Shown here in pieces: positions 32,233 to 40,711 of a stretch of DNA of 64,000 bases. Numbering within the stretch: position 1 is the first letter of the stretch; the number at the start of each line of letters is the position of its first letter. The stretch covers positions 3,269,501-3,333,500 of the forward strand of contig NZ_PDJB01000001.1 in the NCBI RefSeq assembly GCF_002563895.1. The letters are read 5' to 3'. The position numbers and the translations under genes were made by a program. The notes under the pieces are model-generated. The model did no database searches. It was not told the DNA's origin and saw only the letters and a list, made by a program, of their open reading frames with translations. Source of the DNA: Pseudomonas lurida. Its GTDB lineage: Bacteria > Pseudomonadota > Gammaproteobacteria > Pseudomonadales > Pseudomonadaceae.

Positions 32233-33444
32233 ATGTCGACCCTCACTGCGTCACCCGCCGCTGCAACCACGACACCCCAAGCCAGCCCCTTGGTCATGCG
32301 CATCCTCGGCGCCTGCGCGCTGGCGCATTTGATCAATGACCTGATCCAGGCCGTGCTGCCGTCGATCTACCCGATGCTCAAGGCCAACTACGGTTTGTCG
32401 TTTACTCAGGTGGGCCTGATCACCCTGACCTTCCAACTGACCGCCTCGCTGCTACAACCCTGGATCGGCTACCACACTGACCGCCATCCCAAGCCCTGGC
32501 TGCTGCCGGCGGGCATGGTGTGCACCCTGGTCGGCATCCTGATGCTGGCGTTTGTCGGCACCTTCCCGGCGATCCTGCTGGCGGCAGGCCTGGTGGGCGT
32601 CGGCTCGTCGACCTTCCACCCGGAAACCTCGCGCGTTGCGCGCCTGGCCTCTGGCGGCCGCTACGGCCTGGCGCAATCAACCTTCCAGGTCGGCGGCAAC
32701 ACCGGCAGTGCCCTGGGCCCGTTGCTGGCAGCGGCGATCATCATTCCCTATGGCCAGGGCCATATTGCCTGGTTCGGGCTGTTTGCCGTGTTCGCGATCC
32801 TGGTGCTGTACGGGTTGAGTCGCTGGTACCGCCACCACCTCAACCTGTTCAAACTCAAGCAAGGCGGAAAAGCCACCCACGGCCTGTCCAAGGGCCGCGT
32901 GACGTTTGCCCTGGTAGTGCTGGCCGTGCTGGTGTTCTCCAAATACTGGTACATGACCAGCCTGACCAGCTACTTCACGTTCTACCTGATCGAGAAATTC
33001 CAACTGTCGGTCTCCAGCTCCCAGATGTACCTGTTCCTGTTCCTGGGGGCGGTGGCTGTCGGCACTTTCGCGGGCGGCCCGATCGGCGACAAGATCGGGC
33101 GCAAGAAGGTCATCTGGTTCTCTATCCTCGGTGCCGCACCGTTCACCTTGGCGCTGCCCTACGTCGACCTGTTCTGGACGGCGGTACTGAGTGTGGTGAT
33201 CGGGTTCATTATCGCGTCGGCCTTCTCGGCCATCGTGGTGTACGCCCAGGAACTGGTGCCCGGCAACGTGGGCATGATCGCCGGGATCTTCTTCGGCCTG
33301 ATGTTCGGCTTCAGCGGTATTGGCGCGGCGCTGCTCGGTTTGCTCGCCGACACCCACGGTATCGAGTACGTGTACACACTCTGCTCGTTCCTGCCGTTGG
33401 TGGGCATCCTCACGGTATTGCTGCCCTCGACCAAGGGCGCCTGA
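32233..33444 (+). CDS. fsr: Fosmidomycin resistance (Fsr)-type MFS exporter
   Basis: A 403-residue MFS protein matching the Fsr group: ALAHLINDLIQAVLPSIYPMLKANYGLSFTQVGLI, then LLQPWIGYHTDRHPKPWLLP (loop 2-3), VGVGSSTFHPETSRVARLASGGRYGLAQSTFQVGGNTGSALGPLLAA (TM4-5) and GGPIGDKIGRKKVIWFS (loop 8-9). Family members expel fosmidomycin and some toxic compounds by proton antiport. The start at 32233 is the conserved one; an upstream in-frame ATG exists at 32173, and the ribosome-binding sites are weak for both. It is divergent from a cupin-AraC regulator. Confidence 0.88.
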   Translation: MSTLTASPAAATTTPQASPLVMRILGACALAHLINDLIQAVLPSIYPMLKANYGLSFTQVGLITLTFQLTASLLQPWIGYHTDRHPKPWLLPAGMVCTLVGILMLAFVGTFPAILLAAGLVGVGSSTFHPETSRVARLASGGRYGLAQSTFQVGGNTGSALGPLLAAAIIIPYGQGHIAWFGLFAVFAILVLYGLSRWYRHHLNLFKLKQGGKATHGLSKGRVTFALVVLAVLVFSKYWYMTSLTSYFTFYLIEKFQLSVSSSQMYLFLFLGAVAVGTFAGGPIGDKIGRKKVIWFSILGAAPFTLALPYVDLFWTAVLSVVIGFIIASAFSAIVVYAQELVPGNVGMIAGIFFGLMFGFSGIGAALLGLLADTHGIEYVYTLCSFLPLVGILTVLLPSTKGA

Positions 33445-33553
33445 CCTGCCGATCATCGCCTGGCCGTGTGCCATCACGATGAATGCTCTGAAAAACCTGC
33501 GTGTGCGCTTACAATCCCGGTTCTAAACGCACACCAGGCAGACCCGGCAAGAA

Positions 33554-34720
33554 ATGACGCTCGACCCTCCTACGATTTTGGCACTCACCGTTGCCCTGGC
33601 AGCCGCTGCCGCCCTGTACCTGGCCGTTGAATGGCGCAGCGTGCGTGAACCTTCGCTGCTGTACTGGAGCGCCGGCTTCGCCACCATCACCGTCGGCTCC
33701 ACCCTCGCGCTGCTGCGCCTCAATGGCTTCCTGATGATCGGCATCTGGTTCGCCAATGGTTTGCTGGTGACTGCGCACTTTCTGTTTTTGCTCGGCGTGG
33801 CGCGGTTCACCCAAGTGCGCTTGTCGCCGCTGTGGCTGCTGATGCTGGTGGTGTGGCTCGGCATGCTCATGCTGCCGGCCGATCTGCCGTGGTCCAAAGC
33901 CATGCTGGGCGTGCAGTCGCTGTTGGTGGCACTGCCGACCCTGCGTGCCAGTTTCCTGCTGCGCCCCCACGGCAAATCCTTGAGCATCGGCGCGGTGCAG
34001 TTGCGCTATGTGCTGTTGATCCATGGCGGGTTCTATGTGGCCAAGGCGCTGTCGGTGCTGATCCCCGGCACGCTGATCGACCTCGCCGCGTTCAAGGGCG
34101 AGATCATCCAGGTGTCCTTGGTGGAAGGCGCCATGGCGATCATGCTGATTGCACTGTCGATGACCGGCTCCGAACGCTATCGCCGCGAACAGCAGATCGC
34201 CCGCCTCGCCGCCCGCGACCCACTGACCGCCCTCTACAACCGCCGCGCCCTCGACCTGCGCGCACCGCGCCTGCTGGCCCAAGTATCACCGGCGCAACCG
34301 GGTGCGCTGCTGCTGATCGACATCGACAACTTCAAATCGGTCAACGACCTCCACGGCCATACCGCTGGCGATCGCTTGCTGATCGCCTTGAGCGAAATGA
34401 TTCGCGGTGTGGTGCCCCAGGGCGCGCTCGCAGCACGCCTGGGCGGGGATGAGTTCGTGATCCTGCTGAGCCCGGCGTCCACCGAACAGATCGTCGAGCT
34501 GGGCAGCAACCTGCGCGACCAGTTTCACCAACTGGCCTCGCAGACCTTCAACACGCCGGCGCCGGTGACCCTGAGCATCGGCGCCAACCTGTTTGACCAA
34601 CCGCCGCCGAGCCTGGCGGCCTTGATTGAGCAAGGCGATAGCACGCTGTATGAATCCAAGCGGGGTGGGCGCGACAGCATTCGCCTTGTCGACCGCACCG
34701 GCGCCAGCGCCTACAGCTAA
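33554..34720 (+). CDS. Membrane-bound diguanylate cyclase (GGDEF)
   Basis: A 388-residue protein. About 1-205 holds six or seven membrane helices (LALTVALAAAAALYLAVEW, FLMIGIWFANGLLVTAHFLFLLG and others) in an MHYT/7TM-like sensor of unknown ligand. About 215-375 is a GGDEF domain: RDPLTALYNRRAL, LLLIDIDNFKSVNDLHGHTAGDRLL and an intact active site RLGGDEFVILL, then LSIGAN. The inhibitory I-site RxxD expected before GGDEF is not present, so product feedback may be weak. It should make c-di-GMP from two GTP and influence adhesion or motility. Confidence 0.9.
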   Translation: MTLDPPTILALTVALAAAAALYLAVEWRSVREPSLLYWSAGFATITVGSTLALLRLNGFLMIGIWFANGLLVTAHFLFLLGVARFTQVRLSPLWLLMLVVWLGMLMLPADLPWSKAMLGVQSLLVALPTLRASFLLRPHGKSLSIGAVQLRYVLLIHGGFYVAKALSVLIPGTLIDLAAFKGEIIQVSLVEGAMAIMLIALSMTGSERYRREQQIARLAARDPLTALYNRRALDLRAPRLLAQVSPAQPGALLLIDIDNFKSVNDLHGHTAGDRLLIALSEMIRGVVPQGALAARLGGDEFVILLSPASTEQIVELGSNLRDQFHQLASQTFNTPAPVTLSIGANLFDQPPPSLAALIEQGDSTLYESKRGGRDSIRLVDRTGASAYS

Positions 34721-34901
34721 AGGCCGAGACCGACCGCGCGCGGGTGAGCGGCGTCCGCCTGGCCCGAACAAGCACGCCTTGCTCGCCCGCGTCCTCCGAT
34801 GGGTAAACGCCCGCGCTCGCATCCAAAAAACCTGATAACACAAAGTCGCAAACATCTTCCGGCACAGCCGCAGCACGCACAGCGCGTAGACCTGCAGCAG
34901 C

Positions 34902-35207
34902 TCACTCATCCCGGCCTCCATTCACCACCAGATAAAGCAACGGCCCGACCGACACGAACACCGCCGTCAGTAAAAAGTACGGCAGCACCGAAGCCGCGGA
35001 CCGCCCTCGCCGTCGGGTATCCCGGTACATCCACACGCCCCCCAGCACTGCCATCAGATACAGGTCGATCACCACTTGCGCGGTGTCCGGCCGTGACATC
35101 AGTTCGCGTCCAAAGGCCAGCAGCGACTGCTCGGCGGTGAGCATCGTGGCCAGGGTGTACAGCGAGAACCCGAGCAAACCAGCCAGGGCAACATAACGTC
35201 TTCTCAT
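34902..35207 (-). CDS. DUF2834 membrane protein
   Basis: A 101-residue protein with three hydrophobic segments (YVALAGLLGFSLYTLATML, VVIDLYLMAVLGGVWMYRDTRRRGR, LPYFLLTAVFVSVGPLLYLVV), matching DUF2834. The start is ATG 35207 with AAGGAC upstream. It is divergent from the XRE regulator at 35291 across an 83-base gap, which may share control. The function of the family is unknown. Confidence 0.82.
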   Translation of the reverse strand: MRRRYVALAGLLGFSLYTLATMLTAEQSLLAFGRELMSRPDTAQVVIDLYLMAVLGGVWMYRDTRRRGRSAASVLPYFLLTAVFVSVGPLLYLVVNGGRDE

Positions 35208-35290
35208 GATCGCGTCCTTGAAGTGATGAACGCCCACGTTAGTGATAAGGTTCGGCCCCTCGCAATGACCTCGGAGGTCATGATCCCGCC

Positions 35291-36079
35291 ATGGACCACC
35301 CTGCTACCGCCGGCGAACAACTGCGCCAACTGCGCAAGCACGCCAAGCTGAGCCAACTCGACCTGGCGTTGATGACCAACGTCTCCCAGCGCCATCTCAG
35401 TTGCCTCGAAACCGGGCGCGCCAAGCCGAGCCCAGGCACTTTGCACACGCTGCTCACCGCGCTGGAGGCACCGCTCGAACAGTGCAACCGCGCGTTCCTC
35501 GCCGCCGGATATGCCCCGCGCTACACCGCCACCCCGCTCGCCTCACCGGCCATGGCCGCCATCCGCGAAGCCGTCAGCCATGTACTGCACGCCAACAATC
35601 CCGCGCCGGCGATCCTGTTGGGCAGCCAATGGGACGTATTGGCGGCGAATGCCAGTGCCGCCGTGCTGTTTGGACTGGTGGGCATACCGCCGGGTGCAGC
35701 CGGGAACCTGAACTTGCTGGCGACGCTGCTGCACGCCGGAGGCCTTGGCGACCACCTGATCAATGCCGATGAGATCCGCACCCTGGCCTGGCAGCGCGCC
35801 ACCCGTGAGGCGCTGGACAATCCCGAACTGGCCGCACTGCTGTCGAGCTTGCCAACACCCGCCAGCACCGAACTGCCTGAACACATGCCGCCGCTGGTGC
35901 TCACGCGCCTGCGCACACCCCAGGGTGAACTGAGTTTTCTGTCCACCTTCACGACCTTCGGCATGCCCCAGGACATCACCCTCGCCTCCCTGCGGATCGA
36001 ACATCTGATTCCCGCTGACGAGGCCACCTGGCAGGTGATGCGCGGTGCCTATGCGGAGTATGCGGCGCTGGTTTTGTGA
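35291..36079 (+). CDS. XRE family regulator with a MmyB-like ligand domain
   Basis: A 262-residue protein. About 8-65 is a Cro/C1-type helix-turn-helix (GEQLRQLRKHAKLSQLDLALMTNVSQRHLSCLETGRAKPS). About 95-262 is a MmyB-like domain (WDVLAANASAAVLFG, then EISF/ELSFLSTFTTFGMPQDITLASLRIEHLIPADEATW), a PAS-related fold thought to bind fatty acids or similar ligands. It is divergent from the DUF2834 gene, the probable target. Confidence 0.88.
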   Translation: MDHPATAGEQLRQLRKHAKLSQLDLALMTNVSQRHLSCLETGRAKPSPGTLHTLLTALEAPLEQCNRAFLAAGYAPRYTATPLASPAMAAIREAVSHVLHANNPAPAILLGSQWDVLAANASAAVLFGLVGIPPGAAGNLNLLATLLHAGGLGDHLINADEIRTLAWQRATREALDNPELAALLSSLPTPASTELPEHMPPLVLTRLRTPQGELSFLSTFTTFGMPQDITLASLRIEHLIPADEATWQVMRGAYAEYAALVL

Positions 36080-36136
36080 AATATCTGTACGTAGACTGCC
36101 GCCATACCCCCACTTGAAGGCGGCGAAAAAAACGTG

Positions 36137-37843
36137 ATGCAAGTTACCGAAGTCTCCATTGCCCAATTGCGCGCTGCGCTTGAATCTGGCCAGACCACGG
36201 CCGTCGAACTGGTCAAGGCTTACCTGGCACGGATCGATGCCTACGACGGTCCGCAAACCGCCACCGCCTTGAATGCCGTCGTGGTGCGCAACCCCGAAGC
36301 CCTGAAAGAAGCCGAGGCGTCCGATGCTCGCCGGGCCAAGGGCGAAACCTTGGGGCCACTGGATGGCATTCCCTACACCGCCAAAGACAGCTACCTGGTC
36401 AAGGGCCTGACCGCGGCATCCGGCAGCCCGGCGTTTGCCCACCTGGTCGCCCAGCGTGATGCGTTCACCGTCGAGCGCCTGCGTGCCGGTGGCGCTATCT
36501 GCCTGGGCAAGACCAACATGCCGCCAATGGCTAACGGCGGGATGCAGCGTGGCGTGTATGGCCGCGCCGAAAGCCCGTATAACGCCGATTACCTGACCGC
36601 ACCCTTTGCCTCCGGCTCGTCCAACGGCGCCGGCACCGCGACGGCGGCGAGCTTTGCGGCCTTCGGCCTGGCGGAAGAAACCTGGTCGAGTGGGCGCGGC
36701 CCGGCATCCAACAATGGCCTGTGCGCCTATACCCCGTCCCGTGGGGTGATTTCGGTGCGCGGCAATTGGCCTTTGACACCGACCATGGACGTGGTGGTGC
36801 CGTACGCCCGCACCATGGCCGATCTGTTGGAAATCCTCGACGTGGTGGTGGCCGAAGACCCGGACACCCGTGGCGACCTGTGGCGCCTGCAGCCATGGGT
36901 GCCGATCCCCAGTGTTACCTCGGTGCGCCCGGCTACCTACGCCGAGCTGGCCGTGACTGCCGAATCCTTCGCGGGCAAACGCTTTGGCGTACCGCGCATG
37001 TACATCAATGCCGACCCCGAGGCAGGCACCAGCGAAAAACCCGGGATCGGCGGCCCCACGGGGCAGAAGATCAACACCCGCGCCAGCGTGATCGACCTGT
37101 GGGAAGACGCACGCCAGGCGCTGGAAGCCGCCGGTGCCGAAGTGATTGAGGTGGACTTCCCGCTGGTCTCCAACTGCGAGGGCGACCGCCCTGGCGCACC
37201 CACCGTGTTTAACCGAGGGCTGGTGTCCAAGGCATTCCTCCACGATGAGCTGTGGGAATTGTCAGCCTGGGCCTTCGATGATTTCCTGCGCGCCAACAAC
37301 GACCCCGCCCTCAACCGCCTGGCGGATGTGGACGGGCCGAAGATCTTCCCCCACGAACCAGGCACCCTGCCCAACCGCGAGGACGACCTGGCCGCCGGCA
37401 TGGACGAATACGTGCGCATGGCCGAACGCGGCATTACCCCGTGGGACCAGATCAGTACCGTCCCCGACGGCCTGCGCGGCCTGGAGCAAACCCGGCGTAT
37501 CGACCTGGAAGAGTGGATGGATAAGCTCGGCCTCGACGCGGTGCTGTTCCCCACCGTCGCGGACGTGGGCCCGGCGGATGCCGATGTGAACGAAACCAGC
37601 GCTGATATCGCCTGGAGCAACGGCGTCTGGGTGGCCAACGGCAACCTTGCTATCCGCCACCTGGGCGTGCCGACTGTCACCGTGCCGATGGGTGTGATGG
37701 CCGACATCGGCATGCCGGTGGGGCTGACGTTTGCCGGGCGTGCCTATGACGATTCGGCGTTGCTGCGCTTTGCATCAGCGTATGAAGCCACCGGCAGCAA
37801 GCGCCTGATTCCGCCGCGCACACCACCGTTGGCAGCTGGCTAA
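36137..37843 (+). CDS. Amidase-signature family hydrolase
   Basis: A 568-residue amidase. The N-terminus EVSIAQLRAALESGQTTAVELVKAYLARIDAYD is family-typical. The catalytic Lys is in GIPYTAKDSYLVKG (about residue 82), and the Gly/Ser region reads FASGSSNGAGTATAAS followed by ETWSSGRGPASNNGL, where the usual GTDTGGSIR-like cis-Ser segment is altered. A large insertion with DEYVRMAERGITPWDQI lies before VLFPTVADVGP. The family hydrolyses amides, but the changed signature suggests an unusual substrate. ATG 36137 and GTG 36134 are adjacent possible starts. It is a single gene ended by a REP-type hairpin. Confidence 0.85.
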   Translation: MQVTEVSIAQLRAALESGQTTAVELVKAYLARIDAYDGPQTATALNAVVVRNPEALKEAEASDARRAKGETLGPLDGIPYTAKDSYLVKGLTAASGSPAFAHLVAQRDAFTVERLRAGGAICLGKTNMPPMANGGMQRGVYGRAESPYNADYLTAPFASGSSNGAGTATAASFAAFGLAEETWSSGRGPASNNGLCAYTPSRGVISVRGNWPLTPTMDVVVPYARTMADLLEILDVVVAEDPDTRGDLWRLQPWVPIPSVTSVRPATYAELAVTAESFAGKRFGVPRMYINADPEAGTSEKPGIGGPTGQKINTRASVIDLWEDARQALEAAGAEVIEVDFPLVSNCEGDRPGAPTVFNRGLVSKAFLHDELWELSAWAFDDFLRANNDPALNRLADVDGPKIFPHEPGTLPNREDDLAAGMDEYVRMAERGITPWDQISTVPDGLRGLEQTRRIDLEEWMDKLGLDAVLFPTVADVGPADADVNETSADIAWSNGVWVANGNLAIRHLGVPTVTVPMGVMADIGMPVGLTFAGRAYDDSALLRFASAYEATGSKRLIPPRTPPLAAG

Positions 37844-37857
37844 ACGCGGTCAAACCT

Positions 37858-37885
37858 GTGGGAGCAAGCCCGCTCCCACCTTTTT
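37858..37885 (+). terminator. REP-type hairpin with T tract after the amidase gene
   Basis: GTGGGAGC-AAGCCC-GCTCCCAC followed by five Ts at 37881-37885. The stem sequence is the GTGGGAGC core of the REP elements elsewhere in the window, here serving as a plausible intrinsic terminator 15 bases beyond the amidase stop. Confidence 0.7.
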
Positions 37886-37900
37886 CAACCGCATTTCAAA

Positions 37901-38374
37901 TCAGGCGCTATGCGCCACCGCAATCATATCGACCTCCACCGCCGCCGATTTCGGCAGCTGCATCACCCCCAGCGACGTACGCGTATGCACCCCGGCGCTG
38001 CCCAGGATCTCGTGCAACAGGTCCGATGCGCCGTTGGCCACTTCACTTTGCTGGTCAAAATCCTCGGCACTGCGTACGTACACGTTGATACGCGGGATCG
38101 CCTTGATCCGGTCCAGCGACCCCAATGCTTGCTTGAGCAGCCCCAGGCAGCGCAAGACGCTGATGCCGGCGGCAATTTGTGCCTGGGCCAGGGTCAGGCT
38201 GTCACCGACCTTGCCCGGCAGCACGATGGTATCGCCCACGCGGGGGATCTGGCCGCTGAGGTACAGATGGTTGCCGTCGCGAACCAGTGGCGTGTAGTTG
38301 CCACCGACCTTGAATTCGTCCAGCTGATAGCCGAGGCGTTGTTGGGCGGCCTGGTATTTTTCGTCGGGTGTCAT
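37901..38374 (-). CDS. RidA/YjgF-YER057c-UK114 family protein
   Basis: A 157-residue RidA-like protein of the longer Rid subgroup (YjgH-like), starting MTPDEKYQAAQQRLGYQLDE. Markers are GNHLYLSGQIPRVGDTIVLPGKVGDSLTLAQAQIAAGISVLRCLG, then IPRINVYVRSAEDF and ASDLLHEILGSAGVHTRTSLGVMQLPKSAAVEVDMIAVA. The conserved Arg (HTRTSLGV) that holds the carboxylate of 2-aminoacrylate in RidA is present. It may deaminate reactive enamines. The start overlaps the DUF6434 stop (ATGA), so the two are coupled. Confidence 0.9.
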   Translation of the reverse strand: MTPDEKYQAAQQRLGYQLDEFKVGGNYTPLVRDGNHLYLSGQIPRVGDTIVLPGKVGDSLTLAQAQIAAGISVLRCLGLLKQALGSLDRIKAIPRINVYVRSAEDFDQQSEVANGASDLLHEILGSAGVHTRTSLGVMQLPKSAAVEVDMIAVAHSA

Positions 38375-38589
38375 GGGCGTGAATCCTCTTGTCGGCGCCG
38401 CCACTCATCAACCACGTCGCCCAGGGTCTTGGGCACCTCGTTGCAAATCCAAGCCATGAACGGCCGGTCGAACTTGAACCCCGGGCCGCACTGCTCAAGC
38501 ATGAAGCGGCGCACGTTCTGAGTGTTTTTGTAGTGTGGGGTCACGGGCGTGGCGCGGGTAATGGGGTCGCTGTGCCAGTCAAAATCCAT
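38371..38589 (-). CDS. DUF6434-type small protein
   Basis: A 72-residue protein (MDFDWHSDPITRATPVTPHY at the N-terminus, then a GPGFKFDRPFMAWI core and a DVVDEWRRRQE end) resembling DUF6434, a short family sometimes fused to SAP domains. The many aromatic and basic residues suggest nucleic-acid or protein binding; no enzyme motif is seen. It is the first gene of a two-gene operon with the RidA-like gene. Confidence 0.75.
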   Translation of the reverse strand: MDFDWHSDPITRATPVTPHYKNTQNVRRFMLEQCGPGFKFDRPFMAWICNEVPKTLGDVVDEWRRRQEDSRP

Positions 38590-38780
38590 TGTGTTTCTCG
38601 GGCGGGGTTGGGTTCCGGCAGTAGCATAGCGATGTGCTACTTGCGCAGGAAGCGAGGCGTGATTCAGACAATGTGTTGGGACATCGTATAAGAAGTGGTC
38701 TTTTTTATAAGGCCTTGAAACCCAGTCTTTTCAGGATATTTCAAAATTTCACTTTCCTTCAATATAGGAAATATTGCATG

Positions 38781-38793
38781 GTTGTACGACGAC
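38781..38793. promoter_or_regulatory. Second copy of the GTTGTACGACGAC motif
   Basis: This is exactly the reverse complement of 25134-25146, located 44 bases before the next start. It lies in a 247-base gap (38590-38836) that is AT-rich and otherwise shows no feature. Confidence 0.35.
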
Positions 38794-38836
38794 TTAACCT
38801 GTCGTGCCAGCCCCCAACAACAATAAGGAAACACCC

Positions 38837-39268
38837 ATGCAAAACGTCAAAGTGCTGATCGGTTTTCTGTGCCTGTTCAGCGGTTATGTGGCTGCAGCGC
38901 CCGCCCCTGCCGAAAAGGATGTGGCCCAAGCGGTCGACCAACTGACCCAAGCCATGCTGCACCTGGATCTCAAGCAGCTTCACGCGCTGACCGCTGACAA
39001 ACTTACCTACGGCCACTCCAGCGGCAAGGTGCAGAACAAAGACCAATTCATCGCCGACCTGGAAACCCACACCAGCGCGTTCAAGACCCTGGAGATGCAA
39101 AACCAGACCATTACCCTGCAAGGCGACACCGCCCTGGTACGCAACCACTTCCACGCCCTGGCGGTGAACAGTGGCGTGGAAGTGCCGACGGATATCGATA
39201 ACTTCCAGGTGTGGCAGAAGCAAAAAGGCAAATGGCTGTTGATCGGACGCCAGGCCTACAAGTACTGA
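38837..39268 (+). CDS. Secreted NTF2/SnoaL-like protein (DUF4440)
   Basis: A 143-residue protein with a signal peptide (MQNVKVLIGFLCLFSGYVAAAP) and one cone-shaped NTF2 fold: DVAQAVDQLTQAMLHLDLKQLHALTADKLTYGHSSGKVQNKDQFI, ending NFQVWQKQKGKWLLIGRQAYKY. The start is ATG 38837 behind AAGGAAACACCC. Such proteins may be enzymes or binding proteins; the substrate is unknown. The upstream 13-bp motif shared with the ExuT-like transporter hints at common control by a GntR-type protein. Confidence 0.85.
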   Translation: MQNVKVLIGFLCLFSGYVAAAPAPAEKDVAQAVDQLTQAMLHLDLKQLHALTADKLTYGHSSGKVQNKDQFIADLETHTSAFKTLEMQNQTITLQGDTALVRNHFHALAVNSGVEVPTDIDNFQVWQKQKGKWLLIGRQAYKY

Positions 39269-39276
39269 TGCCGATC

Positions 39277-39301
39277 GGTGAGCCGTCGTACGCGGCTCAC
39301 C
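39277..39301. terminator. Hairpin between convergent genes
   Basis: GGTGAGCCG-TCGTACG-CGGCTCACC: a nine-pair stem that includes the stop codon of the MocR gene on the minus strand and follows the NTF2 gene on the plus strand by eight bases. It has no T run. Confidence 0.5.
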
Positions 39302-40622
39302 ACTCCACCACCTTGCGCACGTTGAGCAATGCCTCGTGCAGCGCGGGCATGGCTACCGAGCCCAAGGCCAGGCGTAGCGCATGCGGGACATGGGCCGAGA
39401 CGGCAAAGGGCTCGGCGGTGGACACGCAGACGCCTTCGCGCTGCAAGGTCATGGCGACTTGATCAGCCCGCGCGTCTTCCGCCAGCGGTAACCACAAGAA
39501 ATACGATGAAGGATGGCTGGTGTAGGCCAGCCCTTTGAGCACACGCGCAGCCAGCGCCTGGCGGGCCTGGGCGTCCTCGCGCTTTTGCGCCTCCAGCTGT
39601 GCCACAGTGCCATCGTCGATCCAGGCCACCGCAATGGCGCTCATCACACCGGGCACATTCCAGGTCGTGGCCATGATGGTGCGCTCGAGGGGTTTCACCC
39701 ATTCATTCGGCGCGGCGACGAACCCGACACGCAGGCCAGTCGCAACACTTTTCGACAGCCCTCCCACATACACCGTGCGCTCCGGTGCCAGGCTCGCCAC
39801 GGGCGGCGGTGCGTCTGCGGCCAGGAACGCATAGGCGGCGTCCTCGATGATCATCAGGTTGTATTGGCGGGCGATGGCAACCAGTTGCTCACGTGAGTTC
39901 CTGCCCATCACCCAGCCGAGGGGATTGTGCAGGGTCGGCATGCTGTACACGGCACGTACGGGACGCCGGCGACACAGGGCTTGCAGGGCGTCCAGGTCGG
40001 GTCCCACAGGCGTTACCGGGATCGCGACGACTTCCAGGTGCAGGGTCTCGGCCAGCACCTTGAACCCGGAATAGGTCAACGCGTCCACCGCAATCACATC
40101 CCCAGGCTTGAGCAACGCCATCATGGTCACCGCCAAGCCATGCTGGGCGCCACTGACCAACAGCACCTGATCGGCCTCCACGCTCAGGCCTCGGCTGAGC
40201 AAGTGCCGCGCGAACGCAGCACGCTCATGCGGGCGGCCGCCATGAGGCTGGTAACGCAACAGGGCTTCCAGGTCCCCGGACAACGCCAACTGGCGCAACG
40301 CCGTGCGCAGCAACTCAGCCTGGCCCGGCAACGAGGGGTAGTTGAAATTGAGGTCTAGCATGCCCGCCGCCACCGGCATCTGCCCACTGCCCTGCCCTGG
40401 CGGCAGCGAAATCTCGCGCACAAAGGTGCCGCGCCCGGTCTCCCCGCTGACCAGCCCCATGGCCTCGAGCTCCGTGTACACACGGCTCGCAGTGACCAGC
40501 GCCAGGCCATGGTCGGCGGCCAGTTGACGATGCGTCGGCAGGCGCGTACCGGGCGGCATCTTGCCGCTGCGAATGTCTGCGGCGAACGTGTCGACCAACG
40601 ACTTGTAACGAGCACGGGGCAT
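39297..40622 (-). CDS. MocR-type GntR/aminotransferase regulator
   Basis: A 441-residue MocR-family regulator. About 1-70 is a GntR winged helix (SLVDTFAADIRSGKMPPGTRLPTHRQLAADHGLALVTASRVYTEL). About 100-440 is a fold-type I aminotransferase domain with the PLP Lys in YVGGLSKSVATGLRVGFV. The start is ATG 40622 (MPRARYKSLVDTF). MocR proteins use PLP or its amino-acid adduct as effector and commonly control a divergent transporter or B6/GABA genes. Here the divergent gene is an EamA transporter, and a palindrome lies between them. Confidence 0.9.
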   Translation of the reverse strand: MPRARYKSLVDTFAADIRSGKMPPGTRLPTHRQLAADHGLALVTASRVYTELEAMGLVSGETGRGTFVREISLPPGQGSGQMPVAAGMLDLNFNYPSLPGQAELLRTALRQLALSGDLEALLRYQPHGGRPHERAAFARHLLSRGLSVEADQVLLVSGAQHGLAVTMMALLKPGDVIAVDALTYSGFKVLAETLHLEVVAIPVTPVGPDLDALQALCRRRPVRAVYSMPTLHNPLGWVMGRNSREQLVAIARQYNLMIIEDAAYAFLAADAPPPVASLAPERTVYVGGLSKSVATGLRVGFVAAPNEWVKPLERTIMATTWNVPGVMSAIAVAWIDDGTVAQLEAQKREDAQARQALAARVLKGLAYTSHPSSYFLWLPLAEDARADQVAMTLQREGVCVSTAEPFAVSAHVPHALRLALGSVAMPALHEALLNVRKVVEW

Positions 40623-40636
40623 AGGGATGTATCCAT

Positions 40637-40654
40637 GACAATTTTTTGATTGTC
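40637..40654. promoter_or_regulatory. Palindromic candidate operator between mocR and eamA genes
   Basis: GACAAT-TTTTTG-ATTGTC in the 89-base divergent gap, 14 bases from the MocR start. Its position fits autoregulation plus control of the transporter. Confidence 0.55.
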
Positions 40655-40711
40655 CCAATGCTCGCCCCTAGGATGGCCTGAACGCAACCCCTCTTGCCCC
40701 GGGCCTATCTC

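Noticed and set aside
34286..34921. 211-codon minus-strand frame starting at the end of the DUF2834 gene
   Set aside because: Most of it is antisense to the GGDEF gene and of shadow composition. Only the first 30 residues look protein-like, and the overlapping ATG could be chance.
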